Source: an uncultured Rhodospirillaceae bacterium (lineage in GTDB: Bacteria > Pseudomonadota > Alphaproteobacteria > MPNO01). From it: a stretch of DNA of 16,104 bases. Below are positions 6,087-13,658 of the stretch, piece after piece; position 1 is the first letter of the stretch, and each line of letters starts with the position of its first letter. The stretch spans positions 1 to 16,104 of the forward strand of contig CALGIA010000325.1 of NCBI GenBank assembly GCA_937916005.1. Direction: 5' to 3'. Made by a program: the position numbers and the translations under genes. The notes below the pieces were generated by a model. It was not told the DNA's origin. It was given only the letters and a program-made list of their open reading frames with translations, and searched no databases.

Positions 6087-6776
6087 ATGAGCGAAACCCC
6101 CACAATCACCCCAACGGCCCAGGACGAAGAACTGGATGCGGCCGCCATTGAAACCGGCCGTCTGCTTTTCGCCCATGAATGCCGCTTCGTGGCCGGCGCG
6201 GCGACGACCAGCATCATCCCGGACCCCGACCGGGACGAAATAGCCTTTGCCGGCCGGTCCAATGTGGGAAAATCCAGCCTGGTGAATGCGCTGACCGGCC
6301 GCAAGACCCTGGCGCGCACATCCCAGACCCCCGGCCGTACACAACAGATTAATTTCTTTCTGCTGGATGAAAAGTTCTATCTGGTCGATCTGCCAGGCTA
6401 TGGCTATGCAAAGGTCTCCAAGGAGAAGGTCGCGGCCTGGACCGAGGTCGTGAACCGTTATTTGCGGGGCCGCCCGACACTCCGCAGATTGTATCTGTTG
6501 ATCGACGCCCGACATGGACCCAAGCCGCCCGACCGGGAACTGATGACCATGCTCGACAAGGCCGCGGTTTCCTATCAGGTGGTGCTGACCAAGACCGACA
6601 AGGCCCGCCCGGAGGAGTTGAAACGCGCCGTGGCCGCGACGCAAAAGGAATTAAATACCCACACCGCCGCGCATCCCTTTATCCTTGTGACCAGCGCGCG
6701 AACCGGGGCCGGGGTCGAAGAAATGCGCGCCAGGATAGCCAGCCTGGCGGAACTGACAGGCATGGAAAAGGGTTGA
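6087..6776 (+). CDS. engB: Ribosome biogenesis GTP-binding protein YihA/YsxC/EngB
   Basis: This is a TrmE-Era-type GTPase needed for late assembly of the 50S subunit. The 229 residues contain G1 GRSNVGKS (56-63), G2 with TSQTPGRTQ (T81), G3 DLPGYGYAKV (101-110), G4 TKTDKA and a G5-like TSARTGAG. The frame is open upstream within yidC's basic tail, but that stretch is in the wrong frame for a protein. ATG 6087, 25 nt after yidC's stop, matches the family start. AGGAAG lies about 13 nt upstream, a little far. About 25 extra residues precede the core, as in other alphaproteobacteria. Confidence 0.95.
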   Translation: MSETPTITPTAQDEELDAAAIETGRLLFAHECRFVAGAATTSIIPDPDRDEIAFAGRSNVGKSSLVNALTGRKTLARTSQTPGRTQQINFFLLDEKFYLVDLPGYGYAKVSKEKVAAWTEVVNRYLRGRPTLRRLYLLIDARHGPKPPDRELMTMLDKAAVSYQVVLTKTDKARPEELKRAVAATQKELNTHTAAHPFILVTSARTGAGVEEMRARIASLAELTGMEKG

Positions 6777-6781
6777 AAGCG

Positions 6782-7729
6782 ATGGCGACCAGGAAAAAAC
6801 CCACATCCAAGCCCGGGCCGGTTGACGATCTCGAGGCGCGGCTTCAGAAAGCCGCCACGCTTTCCGAGGCCCTGCCCTATATGCGGAGCTATGCCGGAAA
6901 GACCATCGTGATCAAATATGGCGGTCACGCCATGGGTGACGAAACGCTTTCGGACATGTTTGCGCGCGATGTGGTGCTGATGAAACAGGTTGGCATCAAC
7001 CCGGTGGTGGTCCATGGCGGCGGACCGCAGATCGGCGAAATGCTGACGCGGCTCAAGATCCAAAGCTCGTTTATCGATGGGCTGCGCGTTACCGACCGCG
7101 CCACGGTCGATATTGTCGAAATGGTGCTGAGCGGGTCGATCAACAAACAGATCGTCACCGCGATCAATGAAGCCGGCGGAACGGCAATCGGCATTTCCGG
7201 CAAGGATGGCTCGCTGATCCGCGCGCGAAAGCTGCGGCGCAAAAAGAAGTCATCGGATTCCAATATCGAAAAAGTTCTGGATCTCGGTTTTGTCGGAGAG
7301 CCGGAATCGATCGATGCCCATATTCTTTTGACGTTGCGCCAGTCCGACATCATCCCGGTCATCGCCCCGATCGGCGTGGGCAAGGGCGGCACGACCTATA
7401 ACATCAATGCGGATACGGTGGCCGGCGCCGTGGCCAGCGCGCTCGGCGCGTCGCGGCTGTTGATGCTGACCGATGTGTCCGGCGTCAAGGACAAGAAGGG
7501 CGAGCTGATACCCGAGATCACCGCAGCACGGGCGCGCACCCTGATCCGCAACGGCACGATTTCGGGCGGCATGATTCCCAAGGTCGAAACCTGCCTCAAG
7601 GCGGTTTCTGAATCGGTTGACGCCGCGGTCATTCTGGATGGCCGCGTTCCCCACGCGGTATTGCTCGAAACATTCACCGAGCGGGGCGCGGGCACCTTGA
7701 TCAGCGCCCGTCAGACGAAGAAGAGATAG
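6782..7729 (+). CDS. argB: Acetylglutamate kinase
   Basis: ArgB phosphorylates N-acetyl-L-glutamate with ATP, the second step of arginine synthesis in the cytoplasm. The 315 residues carry the amino-acid-kinase fold: IKYGGHAM (K45), the glycine loop VVVHGGGPQIGEML (75-88), RVTDRATVDIVEMVLSG, NINADTVAGAVASALGA, and LTDVSGV followed by SGGMIPKVE. The ATG at 6782 has AAAAGGG about 9 nt upstream. A TTG at 6773 overlapping the engB stop is a possible alternative that adds three residues. It is the last plus-strand gene of the rpmH cluster, and a long inverted repeat follows. Confidence 0.96.
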   Translation: MATRKKPTSKPGPVDDLEARLQKAATLSEALPYMRSYAGKTIVIKYGGHAMGDETLSDMFARDVVLMKQVGINPVVVHGGGPQIGEMLTRLKIQSSFIDGLRVTDRATVDIVEMVLSGSINKQIVTAINEAGGTAIGISGKDGSLIRARKLRRKKKSSDSNIEKVLDLGFVGEPESIDAHILLTLRQSDIIPVIAPIGVGKGGTTYNINADTVAGAVASALGASRLLMLTDVSGVKDKKGELIPEITAARARTLIRNGTISGGMIPKVETCLKAVSESVDAAVILDGRVPHAVLLETFTERGAGTLISARQTKKR

Positions 7730-7747
7730 GTTTGTCGTTGTAATCGC

Positions 7748-7827
7748 GGCTCCGGCCCGCTCCCCCACCCGGCCACCCACAGCGTACAATCGAGATGGGT
7801 GGCCGGGAGGGGGAGCGGACCGGAGCC
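7748..7827. repeat. Long inverted repeat between convergent argB and DUF2336 genes
   Basis: Two 32-nt arms (7748-7779 and 7796-7827) are complementary at 30 of 32 positions around a 16-nt loop. The arms are almost wholly G and C. No T-tract follows on either strand, so this is not a standard intrinsic terminator. It could act as a bidirectional transcript end or RNA stabiliser, or be a copy of a dispersed palindromic (REP/MITE-like) element. Confidence 0.9.
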
Positions 7828-7845
7828 GAACCCTCGAAAATGACT

Positions 7846-9099
7846 CTAGCTGGCGAAGAACTCCAGCTGCCAGTCCATGTCCTCATCGCTCATGGGGTAT
7901 TTGTCGCCCTTGGCGGCTTTCAGCACCGCATCCGGGGCAACGCGCGCAAGGCGCAGTTGAAGCTGCATGGCCAGCTTCATGGACAGCCCCGATTTCCAGG
8001 CGAGAGCGACCATCCCCTTGGCGCTGGCCATGGCGACTATTTTCTGGATGATCTGGGTCGATAAGCCGGATTTGAGCGCCAGCGCACTGACGACAAAATT
8101 CCGGTCACCTTTGTTCAGGGCGGCGTCGATGGCGTTTTCGTCCAGCGTTCCGTCGGCGAACATGTCCAGAATGTTGTTTACGTCTCCGCCTGACTCCGAA
8201 CCTGTCTCGTCATCCAGCCGCTCCCGCACGGTAGCGGATAGTGCGCGCGCGGTTTCGGGGTCGATATCGTCACGGCTTTGCAGAGACTCCAGCAGGGATT
8301 CCGTGATGAACCCGGCCAGGTGCCGCACCGAATTGGGCGATAGCGCCGGGCGTCCCACCAGCGGCGCATGCCAGTCCGGCTTTCCATCGGCGCGTTCGAT
8401 CAAATCGTCCAGGGTTTCCTCGCGGATCTGCGCGCCGCCATTTTTGAGCAATTCGGTAATCGCCGCGCCGTCGTCGGTTCCGACGATCGCGTCACTGACA
8501 TTTTCGCCCAGCGCGGCGCGGCGCGCAATTGCCGACAGCGCGCCCTGAACCGGTTGGCTTTTGATGATTTCGACCAATAGATCATCATTCAACAAAGGGG
8601 ATGCCTGCAGCACCGGTCCGGCTACCGACAGTTCCTCATCCCGCGCGAGGCGTCCGATGACGTCCGGCGAAACATTGTCGGCGTCCTTGAGTTCTTCCGA
8701 CAGGATCTTGCGCACGCGGCCGAGCTGATCATTGGCCAGTGTCATGAGAATATCGGTGACAATATCGCCCACGGTCTTGCGATCTTCTTCGCTCAAATTG
8801 GGCGCAAGGGCGGCAATTTTACCGGCGACCCGGCAGCGTGTTTCGTCATCGGGATCCTTGGCGAGAATGACATCGGCCTGCACGGGGGTCGCCGTGTTCG
8901 CGGCGATTTCGCGGCGAATTTCGGGATCAGCGTCATTGGCGAGGAAATAAAGCAATTCGGGCTGCACATCGTCGCGTTTCGCGAGCTTGCGCCGGACCGA
9001 CGCTTTCTTGTCCGCCGCCATGCCCTTGGCTTCGTCGTAATCCATCATTTCGCCGGAACGCCCGCCGATGCTGAAAAGCCGGGATAGAACGCTGCTCAT
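7846..9099 (-). CDS. DUF2336 domain-containing protein
   Basis: This 417-residue cytoplasmic protein is almost entirely helical, with no signal peptide or membrane segment. The region VRRKLAKRDDVQPELLYFLANDADPEIRREIA (about 35-66), with HEAT-like helical pairs, is typical of DUF2336 proteins. These are frequent in Rhodospirillales and related alphaproteobacteria and have no agreed function. The middle repeats the style (PVLQASPLLNDDLLVEII, GRPALSPNSVRHLAGFI). Its ATG overlaps the stop of the diguanylate cyclase by 4 nt (ATGA), so the two are translated together. An effector or partner role in c-di-GMP signalling is inferred from position only. Confidence 0.85.
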   Translation of the reverse strand: MSSVLSRLFSIGGRSGEMMDYDEAKGMAADKKASVRRKLAKRDDVQPELLYFLANDADPEIRREIAANTATPVQADVILAKDPDDETRCRVAGKIAALAPNLSEEDRKTVGDIVTDILMTLANDQLGRVRKILSEELKDADNVSPDVIGRLARDEELSVAGPVLQASPLLNDDLLVEIIKSQPVQGALSAIARRAALGENVSDAIVGTDDGAAITELLKNGGAQIREETLDDLIERADGKPDWHAPLVGRPALSPNSVRHLAGFITESLLESLQSRDDIDPETARALSATVRERLDDETGSESGGDVNNILDMFADGTLDENAIDAALNKGDRNFVVSALALKSGLSTQIIQKIVAMASAKGMVALAWKSGLSMKLAMQLQLRLARVAPDAVLKAAKGDKYPMSDEDMDWQLEFFAS

Positions 9100-10844
9100 G
9101 CCGAGGCCTCCCCGGAAACATTCGATTGGTCGGGATCATAAGGCGCTGCAAGCACGAATCCCCCCTTCGATCCTTTCTTGATTTCATACATTGCCTCATC
9201 GGCGCGTCCGGTCAGCCCGGCTTCGGATTCGCCCGTGCCCGGAATCCATACGGCGATGCCGACGGAAAAGCCCAGCCTGCGGACCTCATCGCCGGAAAAT
9301 TCGTCCAGCGCTTTCGCGGCGCTCAGCAGTTCCAGCGCCCGGGGCGCGGCTGAAGTATCGTCGGTGCGATCAAACCACAGCGCAAATTCGTCACCGCCGA
9401 ACCGGGATACGAGATCCCCGGGGCGGGTATTGTCGGTAAGGATTTTGGACACCGCGATCAATGCTTCATCGCCCCGGTGGTGCCCGTGAACGTCATTGAC
9501 CAGCTTGAAGTTATCCAGATCGACGAAAAACAATGCACCCGGGCTCGTGCTCACACGGTCGTGTCCGATGCGCGCCTCCAGCTCCTCGAAAAAAGCCCGG
9601 CGGTTCAATAGTCCCGTCAATTCGTCGGTGCGCGAAAGCTTTTCCAGCTTGGTATGGTACTCGATCTGCTCAATGGCGATCGCGATCTGGGTCGCGATTT
9701 CCTGCGCCAGAACCACTTCATCACCGGTCCAGCCGGCATCGGAAAGCTTGCGGGTAACGGAAATCGCGCCATTGGCCCGTTTGCGGTATGTGGTCGCCAG
9801 GACCATCAGGTGCCGGTCCGCGTCGGCGGCCATGACCGGCTCACTATTCCCGGCTGTCTGGGCGAGAAGAGTTTCGTCCATGGAATCGTCCGACGCCGCC
9901 GCGCCATACTCGGCGGCCTGCACCCGGTTTCCCGATGGGGACACCCGATAGATTTTACAGCACGCCGAAGACAAGGCCCGGCCCGTCGCTTCGGCCGCGG
10001 CGCTCAACATCCTGGAGGGATCGATTTCGTCATGAACGCTGCGGATCACATAGGCCAGCAATTTTTCGCGGTGCTGGGCCGCGGCCAATGCGCCGTCCCG
10101 CTCACGGTCCTCGGTCGCGTCGCGGCACACGCCCCTTGCGCCAACCCAATCGCCCTTTTCGTCGGACATGGGGGTGGCCGATGCAATCAATAGTGCGGTG
10201 TTCCCGTCGGCGCGGCGAAACCTTACGTCGATATCAGTCACCGGTTCCCGCGCCAGAAACGGCAGCATGCCGGCATCCAAATGGTTGCCGGGAACGAATT
10301 CGGAGGGATGATGGTGGACCAGCTCGGCGGCGCTGTAGCCCAGGGCTCCGCCCGGCGATACAAATACGAAATTTCCGCCGGAATCGACCTCCCAGACAAA
10401 ATCGCTCGAGACTTCGACCAGGTCCTTGTACCGTTTGCGGGAATCCACCAGTGCGTCGCGCAGTGCCCGGTCGCGCGTGACGTCATGGGTCTGCACCAGC
10501 ACGGTATCGCCGCCGGGCAGCGGTAAAACATCAAGTTCCCAGAAAATTTCATCGCCGCTTGCGGATTGGGTCAACTCGACCGTGCCATGCCGCAGCGTGC
10601 CGCTCGAGGCGGCTTCCCGCACCAATTGGACCAGTGTCCCGTCATCCTTCAGTTGTTTGGCGGCCAGGGAAAACGACTCATTGGCCGACAGGACCGTTCC
10701 GTCACCGCGCATCAGGGCGACCGGCGCCGGATCGCGCGCAAAGGCGCCGTTTTCGGAAAGGAGCGTCCGTACGGCGGATTCCCCATCTGCTTTGCTACCG
10801 GGGGCCGCCGAAGCAACGGCGCCTTTAAAACGGTTCAAAAGCAT
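9096..10844 (-). CDS. PAS-PAS-GAF-GGDEF diguanylate cyclase
   Basis: This enzyme makes the second messenger c-di-GMP from two GTP. The 582 residues run as follows: a PAS-like domain (about 37-125), a second PAS (about 135-250, with DFVWEVDSGGNFVFVSPG), a GAF-like domain (about 262-395), and the GGDEF domain (405-570). The catalytic site looks intact: DELTGLLNRRAFF (407-419), VDLDNFK with metal-binding D442, and RFGGDEFALWF with GGDEF at 483-487. The inhibitory I-site RPGD (474-477) lies five residues before it, so product feedback is expected. There is no membrane segment, so it senses cytoplasmic signals. AGGGA lies about 9 nt before the ATG, directly after a 14-bp tandem repeat. It sits between an EAL protein and a DUF2336 protein on the same strand. 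Confidence 0.93.
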   Translation of the reverse strand: MLLNRFKGAVASAAPGSKADGESAVRTLLSENGAFARDPAPVALMRGDGTVLSANESFSLAAKQLKDDGTLVQLVREAASSGTLRHGTVELTQSASGDEIFWELDVLPLPGGDTVLVQTHDVTRDRALRDALVDSRKRYKDLVEVSSDFVWEVDSGGNFVFVSPGGALGYSAAELVHHHPSEFVPGNHLDAGMLPFLAREPVTDIDVRFRRADGNTALLIASATPMSDEKGDWVGARGVCRDATEDRERDGALAAAQHREKLLAYVIRSVHDEIDPSRMLSAAAEATGRALSSACCKIYRVSPSGNRVQAAEYGAAASDDSMDETLLAQTAGNSEPVMAADADRHLMVLATTYRKRANGAISVTRKLSDAGWTGDEVVLAQEIATQIAIAIEQIEYHTKLEKLSRTDELTGLLNRRAFFEELEARIGHDRVSTSPGALFFVDLDNFKLVNDVHGHHRGDEALIAVSKILTDNTRPGDLVSRFGGDEFALWFDRTDDTSAAPRALELLSAAKALDEFSGDEVRRLGFSVGIAVWIPGTGESEAGLTGRADEAMYEIKKGSKGGFVLAAPYDPDQSNVSGEASA

Positions 10845-10857
10845 TTTGGATGTCCCT

Positions 10858-10913
10858 GTCTGAAGCGTGGGGTCTGAAGCGTGGGGTCTGGAGCGTGGGG
10901 TCTGGAGCGTGGG
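10858..10913. repeat. Four tandem copies of a 14-bp repeat before the diguanylate cyclase
   Basis: The unit GTCTGAAGCGTGGG (plus strand) occurs four times without gaps. The first two copies are identical, and the last two share one A-to-G change. The array fills most of the gap between the EAL stop (10919) and the cyclase start (10844) and ends only a few bases before the cyclase's AGGGA. Copy-number change would alter leader length without affecting any protein. Confidence 0.95.
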
Positions 10914-10918
10914 CCAGT

Positions 10919-12661
10919 CTATTCGCCGATTTTGGGTCGAAGCGGGATATTTCCCGCCATTGGCGTTGCGCTACCCAGTCGCGGGCGAACGGGCGAAAAG
11001 GAACTGATCTCGGCGGATGGCTTGCCGAAGAAATAACCCTGCCCATACTGGATGCCGCAATCGGCCAGGATATCGATGATGGCTTCTTCCTCGACCATTT
11101 CCGCGACCGTCTGGATGCCCAGCTCGGTGCATAAATTGGAGATCGATTTCAGGAAGGCGTGCATCTTGCGATCGTTCTGCGCACCCCGGATATATTGGCC
11201 GTCGATTTTGACCACATCGACATCGAGATGATGCAGATAGCGCAGCGCCGAAGCGCCGGCGCCAAAATCGTCGAGGCACACGATATGGCCGGATGCGCGA
11301 AGATTCTGGATAAACCTGTTGGCCATTTCCAGATCCCGCACCCGCGCCGATTCGGTGATCTCGATGATCAGCTGTTCGCGAAGATCGGAATGCTCCCTGA
11401 GCAAATCCTGAAGCGCCGACAAAAACGCCACATTGCCCACCGACCGGCCCGACAAATTCATCGCGATCTTGTATCGTTGCCCGGTCCGGTTGGTCTCGCT
11501 CAGCAGGTCCAGCAATTTACGGCACATGGCGAAATCGAAATCGCAAATCAGCCCGGTATTTTCGGCGAATGTAATCAGCTCATAGGGGGACCGGTCGGAT
11601 CCGCCGCTGAACCGGGCCAGCGCTTCGTAATGGCTGGTTTTGCCCGTGACGATCTCGACAATCGGCTGGAAGGCGACATCGAAGCTCGACGCCGACACGA
11701 TTTCCCGGAAATTAGACATTTTGCGCGACGTCGCATGGACCTGGCTGTGTAGATTTTCCGATATGCCGTTGACAGCCAGTTCCGGGTTGTTTTCCTCGCA
11801 GAACCGTTTGATCGAATAATGCACCGCCTTGACCAGGTCGGCGTCGGGAATGTTAACCACATCGGCCGTGACTGTTCCCGCCACAACGTCGATGCCGCGA
11901 TCTTCGGGGTCGGCCACCATCAGGTGAAAGGCGATGCGTTCCCGCAAATCATCGATATCGATGTCCTGCTTGTGGACCAGGCCATAATTATTGTCGTCGA
12001 ACCGGCCAACGGTTTCACCGGGCGCCGCGTTCACGCGCAGACAGGCCGCGATGGTCTTGAGCAGGATGTCGCCGGCCTCCGGATCAAGGCGCGAAAACAA
12101 ATCAGCGAAGTCCTGCAGCCGAACCATGGTCAGGCCGAGGTCTTCCCCATCCGCCTGTGCTGTTTTGAGCCGTTCGCTGGCGCGCCGGACGAAGGCCGTG
12201 GTCTGAAACAGTCCGGTCGCCGGGTCCCGACCGGTTTCCTCCATGGAACTTGTCGTCTCCGGCGATGATCCCAACCGCAACGCAAAAAACATCGAATCGG
12301 GAATGTCGGGCAGCAAATATCCGGTCAGCAGCAAAGGCGGGGTCGGCCCTTTCGCGCTCAGCAGATGAACTGAAACCGGGTCCAGCCGCTTTGCCGACGA
12401 CATGCCGCGGATCAGTTCGCCAATAAGCGGCCGGTCCGCCGGTACGATGATGTCCAGCAGGGAGTCGCCGACAATGTCTTCCGGCGCCGTGCCGGTTAGC
12501 GCCACGGTGGCGCCGGCGGCGTAGCTGATTTTCAGATTGGGTTCGGTTTCGAACAATATGTCGGCGGCGCAAAATGCCAGGGCGACGAAGCGGTCGCGTT
12601 CACGCCGAAGATTATCGACATAATCGCTGTTCAAATCGATTGGGCTCGAAACGCTGGTCAT
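10919..12661 (-). CDS. EAL-domain c-di-GMP phosphodiesterase with degenerate GGDEF domain
   Basis: The 580-residue protein has an N-terminal PAS-like region (about 25-130), a GGDEF-fold region (about 145-300) and an EAL domain (about 315-555). In the middle domain the signature is replaced by DDNNY (222-226), so it cannot be a cyclase. It may bind GTP or serve as a structural unit. The EAL site looks complete: HYEALARF (E346), MNLSG (N402), IEITES (E434), LDDFGAG (D464, D465), VVKIDG (K485), AEMVEEEA (E521) and YGQGYFFGKP (Q541). It should therefore hydrolyse c-di-GMP to pGpG. There is no membrane segment. The Shine-Dalgarno before ATG 12661 is weak. It is the first gene of the block, 74 nt upstream of a cyclase of opposite activity. 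Confidence 0.92.
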   Translation of the reverse strand: MTSVSSPIDLNSDYVDNLRRERDRFVALAFCAADILFETEPNLKISYAAGATVALTGTAPEDIVGDSLLDIIVPADRPLIGELIRGMSSAKRLDPVSVHLLSAKGPTPPLLLTGYLLPDIPDSMFFALRLGSSPETTSSMEETGRDPATGLFQTTAFVRRASERLKTAQADGEDLGLTMVRLQDFADLFSRLDPEAGDILLKTIAACLRVNAAPGETVGRFDDNNYGLVHKQDIDIDDLRERIAFHLMVADPEDRGIDVVAGTVTADVVNIPDADLVKAVHYSIKRFCEENNPELAVNGISENLHSQVHATSRKMSNFREIVSASSFDVAFQPIVEIVTGKTSHYEALARFSGGSDRSPYELITFAENTGLICDFDFAMCRKLLDLLSETNRTGQRYKIAMNLSGRSVGNVAFLSALQDLLREHSDLREQLIIEITESARVRDLEMANRFIQNLRASGHIVCLDDFGAGASALRYLHHLDVDVVKIDGQYIRGAQNDRKMHAFLKSISNLCTELGIQTVAEMVEEEAIIDILADCGIQYGQGYFFGKPSAEISSFSPVRPRLGSATPMAGNIPLRPKIGE

Positions 12662-12761
12662 TTTTGGGCGTCACGCGAGGTAGTTGGAAGGGCATTGCCG
12701 ACGCCGAAGCGCCCGGGTTTCCTGAGACTAGGCGCGCGCCCTTAACGTTTCCTTTCCGCTG

Positions 12762-12790
12762 TTGGATGGATTGGGACAATTTTATATAAA
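12762..12790 (+). promoter_or_regulatory. Candidate promoter for the pyrimidine 5'-nucleotidase
   Basis: In the 245-bp gap between divergent genes, TTGGAT (12762-12767), a 17-bp spacer and TATAAA (12785-12790) fit a sigma-70 layout. The -10 is good and the -35 only half matches. It would give a leader of about 110 nt before the ATG at 12907. I found no comparable promoter for the divergent EAL gene. Confidence 0.4.
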
Positions 12791-12906
12791 TGCAAAGAAC
12801 CTTGCCCTCATCGGGTCGGTACACCAGATTGAGGGTATGAACAGCAGCCCGGAAATCTCCCCCGGATTTTCACGTGAAGCCGTCCCGGCCAAGAAGAGAA
12901 TATTCA

Positions 12907-13560
12907 ATGATTAATGACGTCGAAACATGGATTTTTGACCTGGACAACACGCTTTATGCGGTCAGTGACGAAATGCACGGTAAAATCGATGATTTACTGG
13001 GCGGATTCGTGGCTGAATTCCTGAATATAGACCGTGTGGAGGCCCGAACGGTCCAGAAAGACTATTTTCGCGAGTTCGGTCTCACATTACGCGGATTGAT
13101 GGTCAATCATGATCTCGATCCGCAGGTCTATTTCGACTATATGACCCGTGAAGAACTCTATGACATGGCGCCCGACCCCGCATTGTCCAAGGCCATTGCA
13201 CGGCTTCCGGGACGCAAGGTGGTTTACACCAACGCGCCCGGGAGACATGCGGAACTCGCTTTGTCGCGGCTCGGCCTGTCCGAACATTTCGACGCGGTGT
13301 ACGATATCCAGGCCGCAGAATTTCTGCCCAAGCCGGCGATCGGGGCCTATTCGGAACTTTGCCGCCTGCACGGCATCGACCCGGTCAAGGCCGTCATGGT
13401 CGATGATATCATCAATAATCTGGAACCGGCGGCGGAACTCGGCATGACCACGGTATGGATGAAAACCACTGCCGAATGGGCCCGCGATATCGAGGTCGCC
13501 GACTATGTACATCATGTGACCCAGGACCTGACCGGGTGGATAAACGGGCTGCTGAAGTAG
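12907..13560 (+). CDS. HAD-superfamily pyrimidine 5'-nucleotidase
   Basis: The 217-residue enzyme belongs to the SDT1-like pyrimidine 5'-nucleotidases of the HAD superfamily, which dephosphorylate nucleotides via an aspartyl-phosphate intermediate. Motif I is FDLDNTLY (D11 nucleophile, D13), motif II VYTNAP (T108), motif III has Lys142 in LPKPAIGAY, and motif IV is MVDDIINNL (D166, D167). An all-helical cap lies between motifs I and II. I start at ATG 12907 with AGAAGAGA about 8 nt upstream. An in-frame GTG at 12874 would add 11 Arg-rich residues and is less likely. In alphaproteobacteria this gene usually sits between argB and dapD. Confidence 0.88.
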   Translation: MINDVETWIFDLDNTLYAVSDEMHGKIDDLLGGFVAEFLNIDRVEARTVQKDYFREFGLTLRGLMVNHDLDPQVYFDYMTREELYDMAPDPALSKAIARLPGRKVVYTNAPGRHAELALSRLGLSEHFDAVYDIQAAEFLPKPAIGAYSELCRLHGIDPVKAVMVDDIINNLEPAAELGMTTVWMKTTAEWARDIEVADYVHHVTQDLTGWINGLLK

Positions 13561-13580
13561 CGGTGAATCCCGACCTTTTG

Positions 13581-13608
13581 TTGACACTCCGCGCGGCCTC
13601 GCTATCTT
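13581..13608 (+). promoter_or_regulatory. Promoter of dapD-dapE
   Basis: A perfect TTGACA (13581-13586), a 16-bp spacer and TATCTT (13603-13608) lie in the 98-bp gap after the nucleotidase. Transcription would start near 13615, about 45 nt before dapD. This lets the lysine-pathway genes be transcribed apart from the nucleotidase. Confidence 0.65.
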
Positions 13609-13658
13609 GCGTCCAACCAGTATCACTAGGCCAGCATCACAAGGACTGACGGAAACCC

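Noticed and set aside
7748..7827. Calling the long inverted repeat a Rho-independent terminator of argB
   Set aside because: No U-tract follows on either strand and the stem is far longer than usual, so it is listed as a repeat.
10825..11046. 73-residue minus-strand frame running through the 14-bp repeats
   Set aside because: It overlaps the EAL 3' end and the cyclase start in another frame; the 14-bp unit is not a multiple of three, so no peptide repeat is kept.
12837..12914. 25-residue upstream ORF overlapping the nucleotidase start by 8 nt
   Set aside because: GAGGG is only 1 nt from its ATG, the peptide has no run of codons suggesting attenuation, and the frame is short enough to arise by chance. 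Conservation would be needed to revive it.
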